A DNA stretch of 64,000 nt from UBA7672 sp963738625 (GTDB lineage: Bacteria; Pseudomonadota; Alphaproteobacteria; Caulobacterales; Hyphomonadaceae): the NCBI GenBank assembly GCA_963738625.1, contig CAVTXH010000002.1, forward strand, positions 124,001-188,000. The letters are read 5' to 3'. Under the pieces are notes generated by a model, which ran no database searches, was not told where the DNA came from, and worked only from the letters and a program-made list of their open reading frames with translations. The translations under genes were made by a program, and so were the position numbers. Of the stretch, positions 1 to 8,436 are shown in pieces (position 1 is the first letter of the stretch; each line of letters starts with the position of its first letter).

Positions 1-1
1 G

Positions 2-79
2 GAGGACACGCTGGAAAGGCACGAGAACCCACAGCTTCTGGCGAGCGAAGTGAACTGGCCGAAGATCACTCTGGCCTGA
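2..79 (+). CDS. C-terminal end of an unidentified protein (partial)
   Basis: An open frame enters from the left edge and stops at a TGA at 77-79, giving 25 residues ending in WPKITLA. This lies in the slot upstream of plsX where alphaproteobacteria often carry bamE, a DUF177 gene or rpmF, but the fragment matches none of them well enough to name. It could also be a chance frame. The 240 bases between it and plsX show only short GC hairpins (for example arms at 84-88 and 93-97) and no other gene. Confidence 0.3.
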   Translation, partial: EDTLERHENPQLLASEVNWPKITLA

Positions 80-320
80 ACTACGGGTCAAAACCCGCGG
101 CGCGGCGGCGTTATTCGCTTGTGGGGTGAGACGCCGCAGGGGCAGCCCGGCCGGGGCCTGTTATGGCCGTTCCTACGTGATAAGAGACCTTCAACCATGG
201 TTGGGGCGGGTGATTCCGCTCGATATAGCCATGTCGGAGGTCTGAAGCGTCGGATCTGGAATGGCGGCCGGTGCGGCCGTTCGTTCGGGCCACGCCAATC
301 GGTGGAGCGCTTCGGCGGAC

Positions 321-1385
321 ATGGGTGATCGCAAGGTCATATCCATCGACGGGATGGGCGGCGATAACGCGCCCGGAATCGTCGTCGAAGGGTTGGAGCG
401 TTTCGCGAAAACGCGCAGCGACCTGCATTTCCTGCTGCACGGCGACGAGGCCAAGCTGAAGCCGCTTCTTGCGAATGCTCCCACAGCGGCGCCGCGCACC
501 GAGATACGCCACACGCCAACCTCCGTCGCGATGGACGCCAAGCCAGGCCACGCGGTGCGCCGGGGCAAGGGCTCCTCGATGTGGAACGCCATCGAGTCCG
601 TAAAGAACGGCGAGGCGATCGCTGCGGTGTCAGCGGGCAACACCGGCGTGCTGATGGGCATGTCGCTGCTGATCCTGCGCACCATCGAGGGCGTGCGCCG
701 CCCGGCGCTGGTGGCCGGCTGGCCGACGCGCAAGGGCGTCTCCGCCGTGCTCGATCTCGGCGCCGACATCAATGCCGACGCTGAACAGCTCGTCGAATTC
801 GCCATCATGGGGCAGGCCTACTTCAGAGCCCTTCACCACAAGGACGATCCTACCATCGGCCTGCTCAACATCGGTTCAGAAGAACTCAAGGGCCATGAAT
901 CGATCCGCGAGGCGGCGAAGCTCATCCGCGAGTCCGGCATCAAGATGAACTTCCACGGCTTCGTCGAGGGCGACGACATCGGCAAGGGCACGGTCGATGT
1001 CGTGGTCACCGACGGCTTCACCGGCAACGTCGCGCTGAAGACAGCCGAGGGCCTCGCCCGGATGATCACCGACATGCTGCGGGATACGTTCAAGTCCGGG
1101 CCGCTCGCGATGCTGGGCGCGTTGCTCGCCATGCCGGCGCTGAAGAGGTTCCGGGAGGCGCTCGACCCGCGCAAGACCAACGGCGCCGTGTTGCTGGGCC
1201 TCAACGGCGTCGTGGTCAAAAGCCATGGCGGCACGGATGATGTCGGGTTTGCACAGGCCATTTCAGTGGCTGCGGACATGGGCCAGAGCCGGTTCCGGTC
1301 AGAAATCGACGAAAGCCTGAAGCGCCTTATGGCAAGCGCCCCGGCGCCTCCGCCGGTTGCGGCCAGCCAGGAAGCAGCCAAATAG
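321..1385 (+). CDS. plsX: Phosphate acyltransferase PlsX
   Basis: PlsX converts acyl-ACP to acyl-phosphate, the donor for PlsY in the first step of phospholipid synthesis; it is a peripheral membrane enzyme. The 354-residue protein opens with the family signature VISIDGMGGDNAP and carries the conserved AVSAGNTGVLMG and VVTDGFTGNV blocks. The ATG at 321 puts the signature a few residues from the N-terminus, as in other PlsX proteins. A longer frame starting at 261 would add 20 non-conserved residues. It is followed 43 bases later by fabH on the same strand, the usual alphaproteobacterial order, so the two are probably co-transcribed. Confidence 0.95.
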   Translation: MGDRKVISIDGMGGDNAPGIVVEGLERFAKTRSDLHFLLHGDEAKLKPLLANAPTAAPRTEIRHTPTSVAMDAKPGHAVRRGKGSSMWNAIESVKNGEAIAAVSAGNTGVLMGMSLLILRTIEGVRRPALVAGWPTRKGVSAVLDLGADINADAEQLVEFAIMGQAYFRALHHKDDPTIGLLNIGSEELKGHESIREAAKLIRESGIKMNFHGFVEGDDIGKGTVDVVVTDGFTGNVALKTAEGLARMITDMLRDTFKSGPLAMLGALLAMPALKRFREALDPRKTNGAVLLGLNGVVVKSHGGTDDVGFAQAISVAADMGQSRFRSEIDESLKRLMASAPAPPPVAASQEAAK

Positions 1386-1428
1386 TGTGGACCCCAGTTA
1401 GTATGGGCCAGAGTATCGAGGCGTTGAC

Positions 1429-2403
1429 GTGAACGAGTACGCATCCGTTGTACGAGGCGTAGCGGGCCACTTGCCCGAGAAAGTTCTCACGAACGACGAC
1501 CTGGCGCGCATGGTCGACACCACCGACCGGTGGATCACCGAGCGCACCGGCATCCGCAAACGCCACATCGCCGCCGATGGCGAGACCACATCCGATCTCG
1601 CAGCCATCGCCTCACGCAAGGCGCTGAAGGCGGCCGGCATGGGGCCGGAGGATATCGACCTCATCATCGTCGCGACGGCGACGCCGGACTACACCTTTCC
1701 CGCCACCGCGACGGTCGTTCAGAACAAGCTCGGCATCACGCGCGGCGCCGCCTTCGATGTGCAGGCCGTGTGTTCTGGCTTCGTCTACGCGGTCGCTACC
1801 GCCGACAACTTCCTCGCCCGCGGGCAGTTCGAGTGTGCGCTGGTGATCGGCGCCGAGACCTTCTCGCGCATCCTCGACTGGTCGGACCGCTCTACCTGCG
1901 TCCTGTTCGGCGACGGGGCAGGGGCGATGGTGCTCGAGCGTCAGGACAAGGCCAAGGCCGGCGGCCGGGGCGTCAAAGGCATCCATCTGCGCTCGGACGG
2001 CCGCTACAAGGACCTGCTCTATGTCGATGGGGGTCCATCGAGCACCCAGACGGTCGGGCACCTCAGGATGGTGGGCAACCAGGTGTTCAAGCACGCCGTC
2101 TCCAAGATCTCCGAAAGCGTCAAGGCGGCGGCCGAGCAGGCCGGCATACAGGTCAGCGAAATCGACTGGTTCGTGCCGCACCAGGCCAACCAGCGCATCC
2201 TGTCGGCGGTGGCCGAACGGCTGGGGCTGGACGATCAGAAAGTCGTCTCCACCGTGGCCGAACACGGCAACACGTCCGCAGCTTCAGTGCCCCTGGCGCT
2301 GGCGACGGCGATGGAGGATGGGCGGGTGAAGACCGGTGATCTGGTGCTGATCGAAGCGATCGGCGGCGGTCTGACCTGGGGCTCAGCACTTATCCGCATA
2401 TAA
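1429..2403 (+). CDS. fabH: 3-oxoacyl-ACP synthase III (FabH)
   Basis: FabH condenses acetyl-CoA with malonyl-ACP to start fatty-acid synthesis in the cytoplasm. The protein is 324 residues, the normal size. The Cys-His-Asn catalytic triad is complete: C115 in DVQAVCSGF, H251 in WFVPHQAN and N281 in AEHGNTSAAS. The glycine-rich GGGLTWGSALIR end is also typical. The start is a GTG at 1429, chosen because the family N-terminus (VVRGVAGHLPEKVLTNDDL) begins directly after it. It sits between plsX and ihfA, a conserved lipid-synthesis neighbourhood. Confidence 0.95.
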   Translation: MNEYASVVRGVAGHLPEKVLTNDDLARMVDTTDRWITERTGIRKRHIAADGETTSDLAAIASRKALKAAGMGPEDIDLIIVATATPDYTFPATATVVQNKLGITRGAAFDVQAVCSGFVYAVATADNFLARGQFECALVIGAETFSRILDWSDRSTCVLFGDGAGAMVLERQDKAKAGGRGVKGIHLRSDGRYKDLLYVDGGPSSTQTVGHLRMVGNQVFKHAVSKISESVKAAAEQAGIQVSEIDWFVPHQANQRILSAVAERLGLDDQKVVSTVAEHGNTSAASVPLALATAMEDGRVKTGDLVLIEAIGGGLTWGSALIRI

Positions 2404-2508
2404 CTAAAAATACGTAAACGGATGAAATAATTGGGTATTTGACTCTTTTGCCCCTTAACATCCGAATCGGCTGACGTTACGGTTGGTTATCGCCCCGGAG
2501 ACGTCGAA

Positions 2509-2823
2509 TTGACTGAGACGACACTCACGCGCGCAGACATCGTCGACAGGCTCGTCCAGAAGGTCGGGCTGACGAAACAGGATTCCAGCAATTTCCTCGA
2601 GCGTGTGCTCGAACTGGTCTGCTCCGAGCTGGAACGCGATGAGGACGTGAAGTTCGCCCGCTTCGGCAACTTCGTGGTGCGCCGCAAGAAGGCCCGCGTC
2701 GGTCGCAATCCGAAAACCGGCGAAGAGGCTCCGATCACGGCGAGACGGGTGGTGTCGTTCAAACCTTCTCCACTTTTACGGCAGAGGGTTGAAGCTGCGA
2801 TGACGGCCCCCCGGAGAGACTGA
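2509..2823 (+). CDS. ihfA: Integration host factor subunit alpha
   Basis: IHF-alpha pairs with IHF-beta to bend DNA at specific sites and assists transcription, replication and recombination. The 104-residue protein has the HU/IHF fold from end to end: TLTRADIVDRLVQKVGL at the start, the FARFGNFVVRRKKAR arm base and the GRNPKTGEEAPITARRVVSF arm containing the intercalating proline region. The start is TTG at 2509, preceded by a CCGGAG purine stretch at suitable distance. The stop overlaps the ATG of the MerR gene by one base, so the two are translationally coupled. Confidence 0.95.
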   Translation: MTETTLTRADIVDRLVQKVGLTKQDSSNFLERVLELVCSELERDEDVKFARFGNFVVRRKKARVGRNPKTGEEAPITARRVVSFKPSPLLRQRVEAAMTAPRRD

Positions 2824-3353
2824 TGAACCCCGCAATCAGCAAAGCGGCCCTCGAGTCGGACTCTGTCGATTCCCAGGACGCTGCGATAAAATCAGCCGAT
2901 GCGTTCCGCACGATCGGGGAAGCCGCCTCGGAACTGGGGCTCAAGACCCACGTCCTGCGCTTCTGGGAGACCAAGTTCGACAACCTGCGCCCCATGAAAC
3001 GCCCGGATGGCCGCCGCTACTACCGGCCCGACGACATGGAGACATTGCGCCAGCTGCAGAATCTCCTTCACGTTCAGGGTCTGACCATCCGCGGCGCCAT
3101 CAAGGCGCTGGAGGAGCAGCCGGGGGCGGCTGTAACGGTCGCGGACGAAGGGGCTGAAGAAATGGTCGTCGCTGCCGAAGCCGGCGCATCCGTGCGCGAA
3201 CTGCAGGACGCCGTGCGCGGCGCCGTCGAGCGCGGCGACTTCCGCGAAGCGGCGGTCCAGGACAGCCCGTCCGCCAAGCGCAGCCTCGAAAGCCTGCTGA
3301 CCGACCTCACGGACCTCAAGTCCCGCCTGGATAAGGTCCGCTCGGCCGCCTAG
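2823..3353 (+). CDS. MerR family transcriptional regulator
   Basis: This 176-residue protein has a MerR-type winged helix at residues 23-90 (FRTIGEAASELGLKTHVLRFWE, then RRYYRPDDMETLRQLQNLL). The remainder is acidic and ends in a probable dimerisation coiled coil (SLESLLTDLTDLKSRLDKV). No cysteine metal-binding loop is visible, so it is not a metal sensor of the classical type. MerR genes of this kind sit directly after ihfA in many alphaproteobacteria; their regulon is not evident from the sequence. The ATG overlaps the ihfA stop codon. Confidence 0.88.
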   Translation: MNPAISKAALESDSVDSQDAAIKSADAFRTIGEAASELGLKTHVLRFWETKFDNLRPMKRPDGRRYYRPDDMETLRQLQNLLHVQGLTIRGAIKALEEQPGAAVTVADEGAEEMVVAAEAGASVRELQDAVRGAVERGDFREAAVQDSPSAKRSLESLLTDLTDLKSRLDKVRSAA

Positions 3354-3438
3354 GCCCTCCAAAACACGGCAAATAACCGTCTGGACGGCGATGTTGCCCA
3401 TCGCAGGACAGGCGCCTATAAGGGCGCTCTTGAATTGG

Positions 3439-3516
3439 CGGAGCGTGGCGCAGCCCGGTTAGCGCACCAGTCTGGGGGACTGGGGGTCGTGGGTTCGAAT
3501 CCCGCCGCTCCGACCA
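3439..3516 (+). tRNA. tRNA-Pro (anticodon GGG)
   Basis: Full cloverleaf: acceptor arms CGGAGCG (3439-3445) and CGCTCCG (3506-3512), anticodon stem CCAGT/ACTGG (3467-3471 and 3479-3483), anticodon GGG at 3474-3476, T-loop GTTCGAAT and an encoded CCA at 3514-3516. It reads proline CCC codons. It lies 85 bases after the MerR gene on the same strand. Confidence 0.96.
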
Positions 3517-3605
3517 TTCAGGCTTCCCCGTCTTCCCCATCGCCTCTCGTCGCCTTTCTGGCGACTTCCAATGCGCGGCGTGGACTTGCGCGTTATGCAG
3601 CTTGT

Positions 3606-4901
3606 ATGGAGACAGGCGAGATCACCGAGGCTTTGCAGCGACTGGCTGTCGCCCTGGCGATCGGCTTCATCGTGGGCATCGAGCGCGGCTGGAAACAGCG
3701 CGAGGAGAAGGAAGGCGAGCGGGTCGCTGGCCTCAGGACGTTCGCGCTTTCAGGACTGCTCGGCGGGATTTCGGGGCTTTCCCTTCCGCTGGCCGGGCCC
3801 CTGTTCCTGGCGGCCGCGACCCTGGCGTTCGCAGCCGCCTTCATCCTGTTCCAGCTTCGCGACGCCGAGGACAATTCGGCGACGTCGACCATCGCCGGCC
3901 TGATGGTCTTCGGCCTTGGCGTCTATGCGGCGCTCGGCAGTCTCACGGTGGCGGCTGCAACAGGGATCGCGGCCACGGCCATTCTCGCCTTCAAGGAAAC
4001 CCTGCATCGCTGGCTGGCGTCGCTGAGCTGGAAAGAGATTCGCTCGGCCCTGATCATCATGTCGGCGACCTTCATCGCGCTGCCCATACTGCCGGACCAG
4101 CCGATCGATCCCTGGGGCGCCGTGAACCCGCGTTCTCTCTGGCTGCTTACCATCCTGCTCGCCCTAGCGACGTTTGGCGGCTACATCGCGCTCAGGGCGC
4201 TGGGGCCGAGGGCGGGGCTGCTGGTGAGCGGGCTTGTCGGCGCGATCGTCTCGTCCACAGCGGTCACGGTCGACCTGGCGCACCGTGCGAAGAAAAAGGA
4301 AGTCCCGCCGAGATACGCCGCCGCCATCGCCATGCTCGCAACAACGATCAGCCTGGGCCGCGTCGGCATCATAGGGTCTGCCCTGTCATCCGGAATCGCC
4401 CTGCATGTCTGGATCCCGCTGGGCGCGGCGATCCTGGTTTCGCTGGCGATCGCGGCGATGGCCGGGCTGACGGACGGCCACGAAAAGAGCGAAGCCAGCG
4501 AGCAGGTGTTGCGCAGCCCGCTGGATATTATCGCGGTCGGAAAGTTCGCCCTGCTGCTCGCAGTGCTGACGGTGATCGCGAAACTGTCGGCGGCATGGTT
4601 TGGCGATGTCGGGCTCAACGTGTTCGCCGCCACTGCCGGTCTTGTCGACGTCGACGCCGTGACGCTCGCCGTCGGCAGCATGGGCGGTCTCGCGGCCACG
4701 GTGGCGGCGCAGGCCATACTGATCGCCGCGGCCGCCAACACGATGTTCAAGGCCGGCGTCGGAATCGCGACCGGAGGTCGGGTTTTTGCGCTTTGGTTCG
4801 GCGCAGCATGCCTGGCGGCGCTGGCGGTTGGGTTGGCCAGTTTTGTCCTCACCGCCGCCTGGATAGCGCCGTCGGCGGGTCTTGACGCCCCCTCGCCTTG
4901 A
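3606..4901 (+). CDS. MgtC/SapB-DUF4010 family membrane protein
   Basis: An integral inner-membrane protein of 431 residues. The first ~140 residues match the MgtC/SapB domain, including LAVALAIGFIVGIERGWKQRE and the arginine-glycine VAGLRTFALSGLLGG motif. The rest forms the DUF4010 region with about eight further hydrophobic segments. The ATG at 3606 is preferred because the upstream part of the open frame runs through the tRNA-Pro gene. Proteins with this architecture are common in alphaproteobacteria. Their function is unproven; MgtC itself is linked to Mg2+ limitation. It stands alone between two tRNA genes. Confidence 0.85.
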   Translation: METGEITEALQRLAVALAIGFIVGIERGWKQREEKEGERVAGLRTFALSGLLGGISGLSLPLAGPLFLAAATLAFAAAFILFQLRDAEDNSATSTIAGLMVFGLGVYAALGSLTVAAATGIAATAILAFKETLHRWLASLSWKEIRSALIIMSATFIALPILPDQPIDPWGAVNPRSLWLLTILLALATFGGYIALRALGPRAGLLVSGLVGAIVSSTAVTVDLAHRAKKKEVPPRYAAAIAMLATTISLGRVGIIGSALSSGIALHVWIPLGAAILVSLAIAAMAGLTDGHEKSEASEQVLRSPLDIIAVGKFALLLAVLTVIAKLSAAWFGDVGLNVFAATAGLVDVDAVTLAVGSMGGLAATVAAQAILIAAAANTMFKAGVGIATGGRVFALWFGAACLAALAVGLASFVLTAAWIAPSAGLDAPSP

Positions 4902-4937
4902 CCCGGAACACGGCTGAGGCTAGCGCCTCTCCTCCAA

Positions 4938-5013
4938 GGGCGGTTAGCTCAGCTGGCAGAGCGCCTGCTTTACACGCAGGATGTCGGCGGTTCGATCCCG
5001 TCACCGCCCACCA
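4938..5013 (+). tRNA. tRNA-Val (anticodon TAC)
   Basis: Cloverleaf with acceptor arms GGGCGGT (4938-4944) and ACCGCCC (5003-5009), anticodon stem CCTGC/GCAGG (4964-4968 and 4976-4980), anticodon TAC at 4971-4973, T-loop GTTCGATC and an encoded CCA at 5011-5013. The convergent PQQ dehydrogenase gene ends only 11 bases further on. Confidence 0.96.
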
Positions 5014-5024
5014 TCTTCGCTCTA

Positions 5025-7376
5025 TCAGTCTTCGCTCGGCGGCGGCCCCTGGCGCGCCGGGCGCGTGGGCGGCCCCAGCGTCTTCACTACATGCTTGGCG
5101 ATCGCCTCGATCTCCGCGGGCGACAGCGCGTTGCCGAGCGCGGGCATCTCGCCCTGGCCCTGTGCGATCACGCGCGCGATATTGGCGTAGTCGGTGCGGT
5201 TGTTGACCGGCGGGGCGTTGCCGCCTTCCAGGCCCTTACCGTCCGGCCCGTGGCAGATCACGCACATCGCGTCGAATTTCGACTTGCCGAGCGCAAGTTC
5301 GGCCGGCGTGGCGGAGATGGCCATCGCGGCGGCTTTCGTCGACGGCGGCGCCGCAGCCGCCTGCACGCCGCCCGCAGGCGCCGCGCCGTTCTCGCTGACG
5401 CCGTCCAGCGTCAGTGCGATCATCTCGGCAGGCTTGTCGCGCGCCGACACGGCCAGGACGATGTATTGGCGGCCGTTGAGCATGTAGGTCATCGGCGCGC
5501 CGGAGACGAGCGACGGCATGTCCGTTTCCCAGATCACCTTGCCATTCGTCTTGTCATAGGCCCGCAGGGCGGCGCTGCCCGTGCCGCCCGCCAGGTTGCC
5601 GGAGGCGCCGAGGAAGTAGAGGCTCTTGGTCAGCAGCGGGCTGGGCCGGATGTCGAAATCGCCCATGGCGTCCCAGTCGAGATTCAGCTCCGCGATCGCA
5701 GTGTTGTTGCGGATGTAGGGCGATGGCTTGCCCAGCGGCACGCGCCACAGGTGCTCGCCCTTGTTCATATCGACGGCGATCACCTCGCTGTAGGGCGGCT
5801 TGAGGATCGGCAGTCCGCGCGGGCCCTGCACGACATGGTTGCCCGACTGGACATAGGCCATGTTGGTGCGCGTCGGATCGCCCTTGGTCAGGCCCGCCGC
5901 ATTCGGCTTGTGGCGGATCGGCACGTACATCGCCCCCGTGTCGGGATCGAATGCGCCGCCATTCCAGTTGGGTCCGCCGCCATAGCCCGGATAGATCCAG
6001 GTTCCCTTGAGACCGGTCTCCTTCACGTCGACGAGCGGTTCGTAGAGGCCGCCCTTCTGGTACCTCGACATGATCTCGATCGCTTCCTTGCGCAGGGCGG
6101 GCGTGAAGTCGATCAGGTCTTCTTCATGATAGCCGAGCTTCGACAGGGGCGCCGGCTTGGTTGGGAAGGGTTGTGTCGGTGAAAGCTTCTCGCCCGGGAT
6201 CTTCGATGCCGGAACCGCGCGTTCCTCGATCGGCCAGATCGGCTCGCCGGTCACGCGGTTGAACACGAAGACAAGGCCCTGCTTGGTGAGCTGCGTTACC
6301 GCCTTGATGCGTTTGCCGTCCTTGACGATGTCATGGACGATCGGCGCCGCCGGATTGTCGTAATCCCATATGCCATGGTGCACCATCTGGAAGTGCCACA
6401 CGCGCTTTCCGGTCCTGGCGTCGAGGCAGAGCAGGCTTTCGGCGAACAGGCCGTCGCCCAGCCGCTCGCCGCCGAAGAAGTCGTTCGAGGGCGTGTCGGT
6501 CGGCAGGTAGACATAGCCGAGCTCCGGATCGGCGCTCAGCATCGACCACACGCCCGTGTTGCCGACATACTCCGCAGCGCCGTTTTCCCAGCTGTCGTAG
6601 CCGTATTCGCCCTTCTTAGGCACGGTGTGGAACGTCCACTTCAGCTCGCCCGTGCGCACATCGAAGCCGCGAATGTGGCCAGCCGCCGATTCCTTGTTGC
6701 GCGCGCCGCCGGGTATCACCTGAACGACGATGATGTCGCCGACGACGAGGGCAGGCGACACCGATCCCACGTCTGTAACGGGCGTGCCCTCGATGATGCC
6801 CTTCCGGAGGTCGACCCACCCCTTGTCGCCGAAACCCTCGGCTGCCTTGCCGGTCTTCGCGTCGATGGCGATCAGGCGTCCGTCGGCCGAATTGTGAAAG
6901 ACGCGCTTGTCCTTGCCGTCTGTCCAGTAGGCCATCGACCGCATGACCAGCGACGCGCCGCGTCCGCCGATGTCCGCCGGCTGCGGCTCGAACGTCCACA
7001 GCGTCTTGCCGGTGCCCGCATCGATCGCCGCCGCGCCATGGTTCACCCACGGCACATACAGCACGCCGTCGTCCAGCAGAGGTGTCGCCTTGTAGTTGGA
7101 AGATGAGGCATCGCCCGACATGTCGGCGCTCCAGCGCCATGCGATCTTCAGGCGGTTAACCGTCGAGGCGTTCACCTGGTCGAGCGGCGCATAGCGCGTC
7201 TGGCCGGCGTCGCCGCCCCAGTATTTCCACTCTCCCGAATCGTATTTCGCAGCGACGCTGGCGGTGATGTCCGCCTGGCTGGCGCTTTCCGGCCGGCCCG
7301 GATGGGCGCAGGCGAAGGCCAGCCCCGCGGCCAGCGCAACAGCGGCTGCGCCGCCCGCAATCCTGCGGTTGATCAT
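5025..7376 (-). CDS. PQQ-dependent dehydrogenase with C-terminal cytochrome c domain
   Basis: A predicted periplasmic quinohaemoprotein of 783 residues that would oxidise a sugar or alcohol and pass electrons through its own haem. After a signal segment (residues 1-22, with C23 as a possible lipid site) come the PQQ beta-propeller repeats, starting WKYWGGDAGQTRYAPLDQV and including HHGIWDYDNPAAP, as in the glucose/quinate dehydrogenase branch. A cytochrome c domain follows, with CVICH at about 705-709 and a GEMPALG methionine ligand. The ATG at 7376 has a GGGAGG ribosome site and places the signal peptide first. Substrate cannot be told from sequence, and no PQQ biosynthesis gene is nearby. 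Confidence 0.9.
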   Translation of the reverse strand: MINRRIAGGAAAVALAAGLAFACAHPGRPESASQADITASVAAKYDSGEWKYWGGDAGQTRYAPLDQVNASTVNRLKIAWRWSADMSGDASSSNYKATPLLDDGVLYVPWVNHGAAAIDAGTGKTLWTFEPQPADIGGRGASLVMRSMAYWTDGKDKRVFHNSADGRLIAIDAKTGKAAEGFGDKGWVDLRKGIIEGTPVTDVGSVSPALVVGDIIVVQVIPGGARNKESAAGHIRGFDVRTGELKWTFHTVPKKGEYGYDSWENGAAEYVGNTGVWSMLSADPELGYVYLPTDTPSNDFFGGERLGDGLFAESLLCLDARTGKRVWHFQMVHHGIWDYDNPAAPIVHDIVKDGKRIKAVTQLTKQGLVFVFNRVTGEPIWPIEERAVPASKIPGEKLSPTQPFPTKPAPLSKLGYHEEDLIDFTPALRKEAIEIMSRYQKGGLYEPLVDVKETGLKGTWIYPGYGGGPNWNGGAFDPDTGAMYVPIRHKPNAAGLTKGDPTRTNMAYVQSGNHVVQGPRGLPILKPPYSEVIAVDMNKGEHLWRVPLGKPSPYIRNNTAIAELNLDWDAMGDFDIRPSPLLTKSLYFLGASGNLAGGTGSAALRAYDKTNGKVIWETDMPSLVSGAPMTYMLNGRQYIVLAVSARDKPAEMIALTLDGVSENGAAPAGGVQAAAAPPSTKAAAMAISATPAELALGKSKFDAMCVICHGPDGKGLEGGNAPPVNNRTDYANIARVIAQGQGEMPALGNALSPAEIEAIAKHVVKTLGPPTRPARQGPPPSED

Positions 7377-7562
7377 TCTGTACTCCCTCCCGTTCCGGTG
7401 TCCGGCTTCACGGCAAGACCCGGTCGCTGATAGTGGTTTAGCCACCTCATCGCCCAAGGCCAATCCGCAAGCCCGGACACGTTCGCGCTAGGAGTGTAAC
7501 ACGTTGAAAGTGAGCGCTGTCGGCGCTCTTGTCTGTCGTCCTGCTGTAGGGATCAAAGCGTC

Positions 7563-8420
7563 ATGAAATCGGATCGCTGGCTGAGGACCGCCGCGGGGCT
7601 CGCCTTGGGCATAGCCGCGGCCGGCTGGATCGCGGCCGGTTCGATGCGGGACCGGCCCAGCATGGCTGCCGAAGCACAGGCCGCGCCCCAGGCCGTCCAC
7701 AACACCGGAGCGCCCGTCGGCGCTGCATTCCTGATGGACTTGACCAAGGGCGATCCAGGCAACCGCTATCTCGCCGAGTATGAGATGAACGAGGACTGGA
7801 TCAAGATCGCCTACCGCGAGCGCAACATCCGCTTCGGCCCGGAAGGCATGACGCTGACGCTGGCCAAGAGCCCCGGCAGACTTCCGTTCTCCGGCAGCGA
7901 GTTCCAGCGCAACGGCACGTACGGTTATGGCCGCTACGAGGCCGTCCTGAAGGCGTCGGAAGGCAGCGGCGCGGTTGCGTCCTTCTTCATTTACACCGGC
8001 CCGCCTTTTGGCGATCCACACGATGAGATCGATTTCGAGCTGCTGGGTCGCGCGCCGCGCAACGTCTACGTCAACTACTTCAGCCGCGACGACAAGGATC
8101 AGCTGGAGGTCCCGTTGTGGTTCGACACGGCTCAAGGCTACCATCTCTATGCCTTCGAATGGGCGCCGGACTCAATCCGCTGGTATGTCGACGGCGTGAA
8201 GATCCGCGAGGTGAACGCCAGGACCGCCAGCGTGAAAATCCCGACCACGACTGCGCGTGTGATGGTCAACCTCTGGGCAGGGGTCGGACCTTCGGCGGAA
8301 TGGACAGGCCAGGCGGAGTTCAGCCGCACCACGGCGACCTATCGCTGTATCTCGCATGTCCCGATGGGGCGGACCGCCGCCCAGTGCAGCGACACCTTCA
8401 AGGCGCCGCCGAAGCCCTGA
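7563..8420 (+). CDS. Secreted glycoside hydrolase family 16 protein (ExoK-like)
   Basis: A 285-residue GH16 beta-glycanase with an N-terminal signal or anchor segment (residues 8-27). The catalytic signature is intact: DEIDFELLG with E155 as nucleophile, D157 and E159 as acid/base. The WSPDGI-type loop appears as FEWAPDSIRWYVDGVKI. ExoK-type enzymes of this family trim acidic exopolysaccharide after export. Its position at the start of a block with a Wzy-like protein and glycosyltransferases suggests the same role here, but the glycosidic linkage it cuts is unknown. Confidence 0.87.
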   Translation: MKSDRWLRTAAGLALGIAAAGWIAAGSMRDRPSMAAEAQAAPQAVHNTGAPVGAAFLMDLTKGDPGNRYLAEYEMNEDWIKIAYRERNIRFGPEGMTLTLAKSPGRLPFSGSEFQRNGTYGYGRYEAVLKASEGSGAVASFFIYTGPPFGDPHDEIDFELLGRAPRNVYVNYFSRDDKDQLEVPLWFDTAQGYHLYAFEWAPDSIRWYVDGVKIREVNARTASVKIPTTTARVMVNLWAGVGPSAEWTGQAEFSRTTATYRCISHVPMGRTAAQCSDTFKAPPKP

Positions 8421-8436
8421 TTCCTCAACCGGCTTC

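Noticed and set aside
84..97. Small hairpin CGGGT/ACCCG after the first partial gene
   Set aside because: Only five pairs and no T-run, so it is not supported as a terminator.
2439..2467. TTGACT box with a 17-base spacer upstream of ihfA
   Set aside because: The matching -10 position reads CCGAAT, which is not convincing, and read-through from fabH could transcribe ihfA.
3602..4885. A 427-codon open frame overlapping the MgtC/DUF4010 gene
   Set aside because: It is arginine- and glycine-rich with no hydrophobic or domain pattern, the typical shadow of a GC-rich membrane-protein gene in another frame.
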